Below are positions 12,367 to 22,983 of a stretch of DNA of 64,000 nucleotides, piece after piece (positions within the stretch are counted from its first letter, which is position 1; each line of letters starts with the position of its first letter). Location: assembly GCA_025786725.1 (NCBI GenBank), contig JAHLTZ010000065.1:1-64000 (forward strand). The letters run 5' to 3'. The notes beneath the pieces are model-generated. The model was not told the origin of the DNA, made no database searches, and saw only the letters and a program-made list of their open reading frames with translations. Source of the stretch: Syncephalis fuscata (taxonomy: Eukaryota > Zoopagomycota > Zoopagomycetes > Zoopagales > Piptocephalidaceae). Position numbers and translations under genes: made by a program.

Positions 12367-15000
12367 ATTGTTGCTTTATTTAGCTAGTAAAGACTGAATA
12401 TATACAAATCATTAACTACTGTTTGATTCGGTTCTTTAGTCAGTAATGAACTAATGGTTTATAGCAAGCTGCCTCACAGCCATTACTGTTTAACTGAAAA
12501 TTGCACACAATGAAACAATGTAACAAGCGTAGCGATGACTGATTTGCTGGCTATATTGTGTTGTGTGCCAGGTATTATGAAAGAGGTTTTACGGCTCATT
12601 TTCCATAAAATAGTTGGTTATAGGTAGCTCAATCAGTTTATATTTATTAAATGGTTTATATTTCGTGCATCTTTAATATCATTAAGACCTTGGTCATCCT
12701 ATAGCAATTGCTATAAATATTTAAACTCGCGTGAGTATTACCAAAAAATACATTTAAATGTTCAATGTAGCCATGCGATTACATAAACGTATTTGTTCAA
12801 TTAAATACCAGTCCGAGTTTAATGTGAATGCATTATACCTGTCGTCTTCATATCTTCTTTCAATTGATATAGCTTTTTTGACTTTCTTATGAATTCATCA
12901 TATTTCGCAAAAGTAAACTCCTGCTTTTTTGTATTAAACAGTATGTTATTGCTATTTGCGGGAATTGGCTCAGCATTAATAAGTGGTAGTAGTCCATCGT
13001 TAAAAGCATAACAAAGTTGCCGATAGCTTATCGACAAACAAACGTGCTGATAGCTTACTAATAAACAGGTGTGCTGTCAGTTTTTGCATAGATTTGGACT
13101 GCCATTTATAATGTATTAGGTACTCGAAAATAGAAAGTTTAATTTTTGATGTATATTGATAAAATAAGACTCGAATATAGCTCAATATAGTCGGTGCAGA
13201 TTATATAGACGCTTTGATGGCTGATATAATGCACTCTGAAGCTTTGGCTTAATTATACTAATCTAAATTATGTAGATTTGGCTTGAATTTTTGTATGAAT
13301 TTATTCAAAAAAGTTGTAATTAGCGCTTTGAAGTCTAATAAATTAACAGTGGATGCGTTGAACACCAAATACGCTTTTTTAACGTATCAATGTAATAATT
13401 ATTCTCAAATGCAGTTAATAAAGAATTACTTGTTAATCCAATTGTGTTGTATGCATCGACAGAAACCAGAGGATATATATAATTGAAAATTTAGTGGGAT
13501 TTAGTAGACGTGCCATAAATATTAGTAATCGTATTTGTTATTATTAATAGAGCAATAAAATAATATAAATTGCTTACTATTGTTTTTTTCTGCTTTACAA
13601 TATAATATTTCCATTTAAATTGTTTTTATGTATGCTTCATTCACTAAATAAATAAAGATTCAATGCAATAAACTAGAGTGTATTTAAGAATAAATGCGAA
13701 TAACAAAATGATGCATATTATTCTATGCTTTAAAACATTTCTGTGGCCATATGTATTTGCAATAATTGTGTAGATTGTAGGCAATAGAACCATGCAAACT
13801 ATAATGTTAGCATATGTTTATTGCATGCAGTTATAGCTAGTACTTGTTAGAATGACACTTTTATAGTAGATATTTTACTGATATTAAATGTATACCTAGC
13901 CTAATTTCAGATCCAATGGCTTGTATCGTCTTTTCAGTTTAACAAAGTAGTTATTTCATAAATTTGTTCTATTTTCACTGGCTTTAATAAAGTTGTTTAA
14001 ATTGTGCCACTAATACATATTCATTTGCAAATACAATTAAATAGCATGGATTTCGATGATACGACAATCAGTAGTATTTCTGCTACTGTTGAATCTATTC
14101 AAGTGGAAAGATAGAATGACTAGGTTTGCCGGTCCATTTTAAATCAGTACAACTGCCGTCGATAATATAGACTTTTTTTTACTAATAAATAAACATTTAA
14201 GATATTGTAACGCTTCCAAGACTGGCTCTTGCTCCCCGTGTCAGTAGTGTCAATTATTACCAAATACAAAAACTCACCAAATCAGTACGCAGCCAACTTG
14301 CTATTTTACATATAAGTACTTACCATTAGTAACAAACAATAAAGCATTAGTATTAGTTCTACTCCAACTTTGATTTTATATTTTTATTGGTGTCTTATCT
14401 AGATTTGCAAATTGACCATTGTTGTAAAAATCACGACAGTGCACTAAATTACAATATATTAATATTGTAAATTGCAAAAACCATATAACAAAGCTAAAAG
14501 TTTATTACTAACTGTATTCTTTCGGTAAATTTTGATTCATCTTGTTTATTACTTTTGGTCAATTGCATATAATATAATTTCGTCATCTCCATTCACGTAG
14601 TTGATTTGTCTATTTATTTGTTATATAATATTCCATGGTTTATTTTCATGTTTTATTAAAAAGCGTCTTTATTCTAATTTCAGCATACTATTATTTAGCT
14701 ATATAATAATGATAGCTTTGCTACTATCCATACCAATTTATGCATATAACTTACATGATATAATCATACACATTTTTAAATTTAACTATTTAATTAATAA
14801 TTGTCATTATTGAATTTAAATAGAACATGATTATAGATATAGCAATTTGATTATAGATATAGTTAAAATGAAACCATAAGTTTATTACGATAAGCTTGCA
14901 CAGTTGAATAGAAACAACTAGATGCAAGCCTGTCGATAAAATAATGATTCCATTGGTTAAAGACTGGATAAACCGGAGCATTGGCCAAAACTTGATATAT
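12367..15000. other. Long AT-rich intergenic stretch downstream of URA5
   Basis: No recognised gene. On the minus strand 12819-13037 is a 72-codon frame (MSISYRQLCYAFNDGLLPL...) with protein-like composition but no family, neighbouring exons or confirmed start. Next to it, 13020-13080 holds short degenerate repeats of the type GCTGATAGCTTAC. The last 240 bases (about 14880-15120) probably form the 3' UTR of the microexon gene, with AATAAA on the minus strand at 14881-14886. Confidence 0.45.
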
Positions 15001-15120
15001 AGGTGGACTGGACGGCGTAGTTGTCAAATGGTCTTGCTTTTCACCGAATATATACCTAAAGTGTATTGGACTAGTGGCTTGATTGCACTACCAATGCTGA
15101 TGTCTTGAAACCATCGACCA

Positions 15121-18100
15121 TTCTGTATTTACAGATAAAGATATCATATGCCATATAATTAATGAATAAGCCATCAATATATAATGCTACTTACAGCCTA
15201 TTATTATTAAGTTATTGATGCACATAATAAATAACATGTGATTAATGGATAATCAATTAATATACAGTAACTTACAATAATCTAATGTTGATTTGTTGAT
15301 GGATACAATGCATGGCGCATAATTAGTGTATAGTCAGTTAATACAAAATACAACTTACTGCCTATTAATATTAAGTTATTGATACATAATACATTGTATA
15401 TAGTTAGCGCATGTTCAGTTAATACATAATATAACTTACTGCCTATTAATATTAAATAATTATTACAATTAGTAAATAATATAATTATTGTATAATCAGT
15501 TAATATACAGTATCACTTACACCCTATTAATATTAAACAATTAGTATAATTAGTAAAAAGCATAATTAATGTATATTCACTTAATACACAATATCACTTA
15601 CATTCTATTGATATTAAACAATTAGTATAATTATTAAAAGCATAATTAATGTATATTCGGTTAATATACAATACTACCTACCCCCTATTCATATTAAACA
15701 ATTGATACAATCAGTAAATAGCATAGTGAATGTATAGTCAGTTAATATACAATATCACTTACTCTCTATTAATATTAAACAATTGGTACAATTAGTAAAT
15801 AGCATAATTAATGTAGTCAGTTAATATACAATACCACACGGGGGACATTGCTAGCCTAGTGGTATGGCAGCGTCTCCCGAGCTGTAAGGCTTCGGGTTTA
15901 AACCCCAGTTTAAACCAATCCTTAAGTGGAAAATCCTCCCCTCCCCAGTTTTCTCTAGTAAACAGATTGCAAACCAGAAACCCAAGTAGGTCCGGAAACA
16001 AGATCTTGGCCAGAATAGCCGAAAAAAAAACAATTGGGACCAACTTCAAAAGAAATAGTGCTGTGTAGCACCATTCAAAAGAAGATGGCCCCCGCGTGGA
16101 ATCTATATGGACCGGATTTTGCGCAAAAATGTGGCAGTCCACCCGTTAATTTGGAGATGTCCAAAATAGTGGGAAGCAACGCAAATTTGACAAAATGCGC
16201 AGCGGGGGCTCACAAGCTCTTCTAATAAATAAATATATAATACTACTTACTGCCTATTAATATTAAACAGTTAGTACAATGAGCAAATAGCGTAGTTAAC
16301 GTATAGCCAATTAATATACAATACCACTTACAAACTATTCATATTAAATAATTGGTACAATCAGTAAATAGCATAATTAATGTATAGTCAGTTAATATAC
16401 AATACCACTTACACCCTATTAATATCAAACAATTAGTACAATTAGTAAATAGTATAGTTAATGTATAGTCAGTTATTATACAGTATCACTTACATCCTAT
16501 TAATATTAAACAATTGGCACAATTAGTAAATAGCATAGTTAATGTATAGCCAGTTAATATACAATATCACTTACTAGCTAATAATATTAAGCAGTTGGTA
16601 CAAATAGTAAATAGCATAGTTAATTTATAGTCAGTTAATATACAATGTCACTTACTAACTATTAATATTAAACAATTGATATAGTTATTAAATAGTATAG
16701 TTAATGCATATTCAGTTAATACACAATATCACTTACTCTCTATTAATATCAAACAATTAGTACAATTAGTAAATAGCATAATTAATGTATAGTTGGTTAA
16801 TATACAATATCACTCACTCCCTATTAATATTAAATAATTAGTACAATTATTAAATAGCATAGTTAATCTATAGTTGGTTAATATATAATACCACTTACAT
16901 GCTATTAATATTAAATAATCGGTACAATTAGTAAATAACATAATTAATGTAGTCAGCTAATATACAATATCACTTACAATCTATTAATATTGAATAATTA
17001 ATACAATCAGTAAATAATATAGTTAATGTATAGCCAATTACTATACAACTTACTGGCTATTGATATTAAATAATTGGTGCAAGCAGTAAATAGCATGGTT
17101 AATGCATAGTCAATTAATATACAATATCACTTACGGTCTATTAATATCAAACAATTAACATTATTAGTAAATAGCATAGTTACTATATAGTTAGTTAATA
17201 TACAATATCACTTACCGCCTGTTGATATTAAACAATTGGTACAATCAGTAAATAGTATAGTTAATGTATAGTTAGTTAATATACAGTATCACTTACATTC
17301 TATTAATATTAAACAATTGGCACAATTAGTAAATAACATAGTTAATGTATAGCCAGTTAATATACGATACAACAGAGAACGTTGCTAGCCTAGTAGGTAA
17401 GGCAGTGTCTCCCGAGCTGAAGGCTCCGGGTTTCAAACCGCAGTTTAAATCAATCCTTAAGTGAACCCCACCCCCGTTTATCCAAAAAAACATGTTTAAC
17501 AAGTAGGTCCGGAAACAAGACCTTGGCCAGAATAGCCGAAGAAAAACAATTGGGACCAACTTCAAGAGAATAGTGCTGTGTAGCACCATTCAAAAGAAGA
17601 TGGCCCCGCATGAAATCTATATGGGCCGGATTTTGCGCAAAAATGTGGCAGTCCACCCGTTAATTTGGAGATGTCCAAAATAGTGGGAGTAGCGCAAATT
17701 CTTGAATTATGCGCAGCGGGGGCTCACGAGCTCTTCAAAATAAAATAATACGCAATAAAACTTACGATCTATTAATATCAAGTTGTTGATAAAAACAGTA
17801 TATGGATATAATTAGTGAGTAATTAATTCATATACAATACAACTTACCTCCTATTAATATTAAGTTATTGATATATAATACATAATATATAATTAGTACA
17901 TAGTTAGTTGATATGTAATGTTACTTACTAACTATTACATCGAGTAATTGGTACACAGTGCATGACACATAATTAGCACATAGCCAGTTAATACACAATG
18001 CTACTTACCGCCTATTAATATTAAGTTATTGATATACATAGCACAGAATATATAATTAGCCAATGTTCAATTAATATACAATATAACTTACATTCTATTA

Positions 18101-18763
18101 GTATTAAGTTATTGATATACATGGTACATGGCATATAATTAGTTTATAGTCAATTAATATACAATACACCTTACGATCTATGGCATTAAGTTGTTGATAT
18201 ATGCAATACATGATATAATTAATTTATGTAATTAATATACAATATCACTTACCGCCTATTAGTATCAAGTTGTTGATACACATGGTGTATAGCATGCAAT
18301 TAGAGAGTAATTAATCAATATACAATACAACTTACAGCCTATTAATATTAAGTTATTTATACGTATAATACATGGTACATAATTAGTGCATAGTCGGTTA
18401 ATATATAATACCACTTACTGTCTATTAATATTATTTATACGTATAATACATGGTACATAATTAGTATAATCAGTCAATATATAAACTTACAGCCTATTAA
18501 TATTAAGTTATTTATACGTATAATACATGGTACATAATTAGTGCATAGTCGGTTAATATATAATACCACTTACTGTCTATTAATATTAGGTTAGAAATAC
18601 TGTTAGTAAGCATAATAATATAATATATCTATTGCTATTGAAACATACAACGACGAACCAAAGCTGGTTTATCATCCATCTTGATTGATCTAGCATTCAC
18701 TATGGCTGTAGTGGCTATCAAAGCCACAAAGACGGTACAAACGACGGCAATAGAAAGCTTCAT
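15121..18763 (-). CDS. Secreted cysteine-rich peptide encoded by 33 microexons (32 of one codon length)
   Basis: Exon 1 (18763-18649) encodes a signal peptide (MKLSIAVVCTVFVALIATTA) and a short propeptide ending LVRR, and stops in phase 1 at a perfect GTATGT donor. Minus-strand units then follow, each with an ATTAATAG acceptor, three bases and a GTAAG donor; the introns are about 78 nt. Joining 32 triplets and one hexamer, and adding two bases of the last exon (15122-15121), gives 219 nt, 72 residues and TAA. Residues 39-72 follow the Arg-Arg and hold six Cys at 43, 46, 51, 63, 68 and 72 (C-X2-C-X4-C-X11-C-X4-C-X3-C); the last residue is Cys. All introns are phase 1 and the stop codon is split by the last intron. 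A Kex2-like cut after Arg38 would release a 34-residue, three-disulfide peptide. Its function is unknown; effector, antimicrobial or signalling roles are possible. Splicing is inferred. Confidence 0.85.
15836..16225 (+). mobile_element. tRNA-derived SINE-like insertion, copy 1
   Basis: This insertion of about 390 bp is GC-richer than its surroundings and enlarges one intron of the microexon gene. Near its left end are pol III-like boxes: A box TAGCCTAGTGG (15852-15862) and B box GGTTTAAACCC (15895-15905), spaced as in a tRNA gene. The flanks AATATACAATACCAC and AATATATAATACTAC look like an aged target-site duplication. A second copy lies at 17373-17745. The body has no protein similarity that I recognise, and open frames inside it are not conserved between copies. 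Confidence 0.75.
17373..17745 (+). mobile_element. tRNA-derived SINE-like insertion, copy 2
   Basis: Same sequence as copy 1 with scattered substitutions and deletions, same orientation, also inside an intron of the microexon gene. The A-box region TAGCCTAGTAGG is near 17386-17397 and the B-box-like GGGTTTCAAACC near 17429-17440. It ends in an A-rich AAAATAAAATAAT tail. Both copies are antisense to the host gene. Confidence 0.75.
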
Positions 18764-18960
18764 GGTGTTATTGAATTGTTAAGACAAACAAATAAAAGCG
18801 ATGGTAGAGTGTGGCTGGTATAGAGTGGAGAGTAGTGCGTGTATAGCAAGAAGTGGAGTGTGGTTGGTATAGAGTGGAGAGTAGTGTGTGTTTAGTAGGA
18901 AGTAGAATGTGATGATGATATCGCAGTTGGTTGTGTATATTTTGTGGGCTATTTAAACTT
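18764..18960 (-). promoter_or_regulatory. Promoter/5' UTR of the microexon gene with a direct repeat
   Basis: On the minus strand a TTTAAATAG box (about 18949-18957) lies about 190 nt upstream of the ATG. Between them are two copies of a pyrimidine-rich 35-bp repeat containing CTCCACTCTATACCA (plus-strand positions about 18808-18842 and 18856-18890). Pyrimidine tracts like this are common in strong fungal promoters; any binding factor is unknown. Confidence 0.5.
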
Positions 18961-19087
18961 ATGACTATGTTGAGGTATTAGTATACTGTAGTATACAAGA
19001 TATACCATTGATGTGTAGTATGAACCAATAAAACAATTCAAATAATGGTTTGAGGTGCACATGTACCAATAAATTCATGGCGTGATG

Positions 19088-19556
19088 GTATGCTCCCAGT
19101 CTTGATTTCGACCTGCTTGGCATTTACACAAATAACACGGCAATTCCAATGAGCATTACATATGCGACAATGTACATCATTTTGTATTTTTTGTTACACG
19201 GTTTAACTATTTAGTGAAAGCATGATATTGTTTGGCTTTGTAAAAGCGATAATGATATCTTTGCCACCATTTTTACCATTCAGTCCTCAATATCTGTATG
19301 CATACTAAACAGCACACAACCTGCCCGGTCTTTACTTCAATCTGCTAGTCATTTGCACGAGTGCTGTAGCAGTGTTCATAATCCAGTACATATGCGATAA
19401 AAATAGACATGTTCGCCTGTATTTTTTGTTGCACAATTTAACTATTTGGTAAAAACAAGTATATTGCTTGGTTTTGTAAAAGATAATGATGTCTGTCCCA
19501 TTGCTACCGATTCAGTCCTCAATATCTGCATGCATACAGAATAGCACACAACGCTG
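19088..19556. repeat. Diverged tandem duplication of about 235 bp
   Basis: Two adjacent units, about 19088-19322 and 19323-19556, share ordered blocks: ACATATGCGA, GTATTTTTTGTT, TTTAACTATTT, GCTT(T/G)GT(T)TTGTAAAAG, and ATTCAGTCCTCAATATCTG followed by GCATGCATAC or similar and AGCACACAAC. They lie about 330-790 bp upstream of the microexon gene. No coding frame was supported. Confidence 0.7.
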
Positions 19557-20615
19557 ATGCAAAAACAAGTTAATACATCAAACTAGTATTTTATACAGGT
19601 TTTTACTGCTATACATAGGTCAGTTGTAATTTCTCAAATTATAAAGTGTATTGATTGGTACATGTATGCATTTCATTTGACACTATGCCCATTGTTATGG
19701 GGTAATCATTGTTCTAAATTTACAAATGCATCACATCCAGGCATATCATACTACATGTTGTCAACCACCATCATTCAAATGGCGGCCAATCCAAATGACC
19801 TGAAATCGACTATACAATAATTACTGTTTGCAGCATGATGCATCATGGCATTTTAAGCAATGGAACATTCCAATAAGCCATTTTTGTCATTAATTTTCAG
19901 TTGCAAACTAGATTGCATCGACTAAACTACACGCAATACAATATGCAGCCGCTGGATTAGACACAATAGAAAGTTCTAACCAAATACCAGAAATTGCGAG
20001 TGCATAATGTCAATGGATTGCATATCAATTGGTAATCATCCAAGGCCTAAGTGCTGCTTACATTTCTAAAATCACTTCTGATAAGTCAAGCAAGATAGAA
20101 TATAGAAGAACAAGCCAAAGCAGAAACCAATAGAAAACAATTGGCAGCTCAAAGATTTACTGGTTTAACCCATAGCAAATCACTATAGCTATGCTAAGCT
20201 AAACTGCATTTATCAAAAGTTGGCTGCTTTTCATGCGGCTAGAACAACAGCAACGTTAAACAGAGATAACACACAGAAAACAAAGAGTTGTAAATAAAAT
20301 TAAATCAATGAGTTTTGGTAATTAAACAACTTATCGTCGTCACTACAATTTATAATTCTGATTATTTGTACGGATAAATATTTACAATCACATTGTAGCT
20401 TCTTATATACTTGCATTTACACGATCATCAACTAAAACAACTAGTATAAGGCTTAATCTAATTATTTACCAGAGTAAGCAGCTAATATTATACATTATTG
20501 AAATAATAGAAAAACATATTAATTTATTTATTAACCATTAATAAAAAGCTATATAGCTATATATTAAAGTAAAACATTGGATTGAGCACGTAGTATTTAT
20601 ATAAGCAAGCTACTG
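19557..20615. other. Intergenic, no gene seen
   Basis: AT-rich sequence with short frames only. Nothing supportable between the tandem duplication and the inverted repeat copy. Confidence 0.4.
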
Positions 20616-21377
20616 TACTTTGATTTCTACATTTTTATTTACTCATTTCATTATCTTTTCTTATCGCTATCTTATTGTTCTATTCAGTGATACATTATAT
20701 GCTAATGCCAAATATAACAATATAAATAACATGTGTATTTGAACATCAATAAAGAACATATTCAATCACTAGTCTTTATTTCTCTTATTTTACATTAGCA
20801 CCTGTTCAAGTAACCTCAACGGCATGTCGTATATTCTGGTTACAACTGTCGTCACAAGGTCTTTCTGATGAAAACACTCAACCTATCATTATTGCATATG
20901 GTGGAGACCGATTTGCTTCATCGATAGTCGGCAAATAATCTGCGCCTACCAAGTTGATGCCAAGAATGCTTAAGAGAATGGTGAACATTAGGAACGCTAG
21001 TCGCCCTACCTTCTTGTCATCATAAATAAGTATCTTACATCACAAATATGCCCAAAATGCAACAGTACAAGATTGGAAAATAGAAGAGACCATTTAGATG
21101 CAAGAAACCACACTGACGTAGTAACAACAATAACAACTGCAAAATGACATGGAATCGCGATCAATGGCTTTTATTAATATCCAATCAATATTTCTACGCA
21201 TGGTCAACAGTAATAATGATCGATATCGTGAATTTCAAGTAGTAAAATGAAGACACTATACTTGTGTTTTGTTATGCATAACAGCAGCAACAGTGGCCAT
21301 AGAATGACCATTTTATTACAACCGACTTTAATTGGAACTAATTTTGCTTTGAAACGCAAAATGTGAGAGTCAAAGTA
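20616..21377. mobile_element. TA-flanked inverted-repeat element, copy 3 (inverted, diverged)
   Basis: Same 762-bp length as copy 1 but opposite orientation and clearly diverged. Ends: TACTTTGATTTCTACATTTT (20616-20635) and AAAATGTGAGAGTCAAAGTA (21358-21377). It lacks the 566-bp extension found next to copies 1 and 2, which supports the 762-bp unit as an independent mobile unit. The membrane-segment frame of copy 1 can be followed here on the minus strand, with several synonymous changes but also an in-frame TGA. Confidence 0.75.
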
Positions 21378-22983
21378 TAACAAAACCAAATTTATTAATA
21401 CTGCTGTATTACTATCGACTAATTTGGATCAATAAATTAATAGCGAGCTTTTTGACTGCAGCAAGCATTAAGCTCAATTATTGGCACTATTACACATGGT
21501 AATTTAAATTTACTCTATATAATAAGCATAATCTAATATCATGTTGTAATCAAGGTACATGAAGCAATATCCAATTCTCGACCTGGTATTAAGTTCGTCT
21601 ATGGCTAACTTTTATTATTATTATATTATTTGTTATTCACGCCATCTGAGATATTACATTTACTGTGTTATTGATAGGTTTAAGACTGGTGTACGAATTT
21701 CGACCTTCATCGTTGAATTTATTACATCAATCTGTAGGTTTACAGATACTTTTATTACTATACTAACTACATTCATGACTCTACATCGATTTAATACGGC
21801 CCGTCAGTATGGCAATGAATGATGTATTGCTGCTATAACTTTAGTGTAATGTTTTTAATTTTATTTAGAACTACTTTTTATCTTGAAATGAATATTTGTG
21901 AGTTTAAACCGTGTCAAACATAACTTATACCGTATCTATTGCCAACCATTAAGGTCAAATTACAGTCTGCCTTAAGCATGCCCGTCAAATAGCGACACTT
22001 TTAATTATTATCCATGTATATTGCATTATTTCAACAGCAATTTACTAACTCAATTTATACTCACGTTAACACTTTCGACTTTTCAAAATCCATTTATTCT
22101 ATCCCAAGTTTTAGTATAATACACACTTACTATAGCTCATTGTTGCTATAATGTATAAATATTGTAATAAATTTATTTTATAAATATCGTATCATTCCAC
22201 TGTATCGTTTATTCATACATTAATATGTTTATAAGCTTTATTTTCCACATTACCATTAAACCTGTCGAAATCCAAGTACACATCGTGGATTTCACTAGTA
22301 AATTGGTTTTACATTGATAATTGCACCACGCCTTTGTAATATAATATTTAACCAATTAGTTAAGCATAATATCTGCAATTATGTCAGCAGCTCTTTTTAT
22401 TTTTGCTATTGACTTGCTATTCAAACTACTGCAAAAATACGTTAAATGCCTATGAAATAATGTTGACGAAAACACTCTAATGATCGCCGGTTATACAATT
22501 CAAGTTGCTTATACAGTTTACAACCTTGGGCTGTATATGCTACACGATGAAGACAAATCCGAGTTTAGTAACGCATACTTGGTCTTTAATGGCCTGTGGA
22601 CTTTAATTTGTCAATATTGAATAAGGATACAAATTTACTAGTCGCATTGTGATCGTTATCAACAGTTGTTGTAAACCCAAATATAGCGACAAAAGTTTTC
22701 TTAAACTCCACTACCTTTTCATGCTATTCTAATAGCGTGACGCAATCCGAATACAAATCATGCTTTCAACCGATTGATAGTGTACTTTCTCCTATTATGC
22801 TCAGCATAACTACTGGGCTGATTCTAAGCAAATAGTAGTTTTAAACCGACACACTATCCATTGTAATCGTATATAAATCGACATTGATACTTGGGTATGA
22901 AACAAAAATCATGACTGTTTACCTAATTTTTAATAATTGCTATCCAGAATCCAAGTTATTGCTAGATAAATTTAATTTTATTG
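21378..22983. other. AT-rich intergenic region
   Basis: No supportable gene. Several frames of 60-90 codons exist but consist of Tyr/Ile/Phe-rich low-complexity translations without splice or family support. Confidence 0.4.

Larger units (their letters stand above)
15195..18576 (-). repeat. 81-bp period array: intron units separated by one-codon microexons
   Basis: Microexon positions, in transcript order: 18574-76, 18491-93, 18419-21, 18336-38, 18253-55, 18175-77, 18092-94, 18009-11, 17929-31, 17848-50, 17766-68, 17297-99, 17216-18, 17135-37, 17054-56, 16978-80, 16899-901, 16818-20, 16737-39, 16656-58, 16575-77, 16494-96, 16413-15, 16332-34, 16251-53, 15763-65, 15682-84, 15602-04, 15521-23, 15440-42, 15359-61, 15276-81 (6 nt), 15195-97. 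Most introns are 73-80 nt, with 78 commonest. Every acceptor is AG. Donors are GTAAG except GTGAG after 16818-20 and GTAGG after 15682-84. A TACTAAT-like branch site lies about 30 nt before many acceptors. Two introns are enlarged to 466 and 485 nt by inserted elements. Outer units (18.6-17.8 kb and the last few) differ in their middle from the inner units. Confidence 0.88.

Noticed and set aside
15792-16225. Open frames of 60-116 codons inside the SINE-like copy 1 (and similar ones at 17326-17656)
   Set aside because: They are not conserved between the two copies, overlap each other on both strands and follow the pol III-type element.
15195-18576. CRISPR-like or simple minisatellite reading of the array
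   Set aside because: Spacing elements are only 3 nt and repeats about 78 nt, unlike CRISPR; splice-site motifs at every border and the in-frame cysteine-rich product explain the pattern better than a simple satellite.
21559-21822. 87-codon plus-strand frame
   Set aside because: Tyr/Ile/Thr-rich, no conserved motif, no introns or neighbours supporting it; expected by chance in AT-rich DNA.
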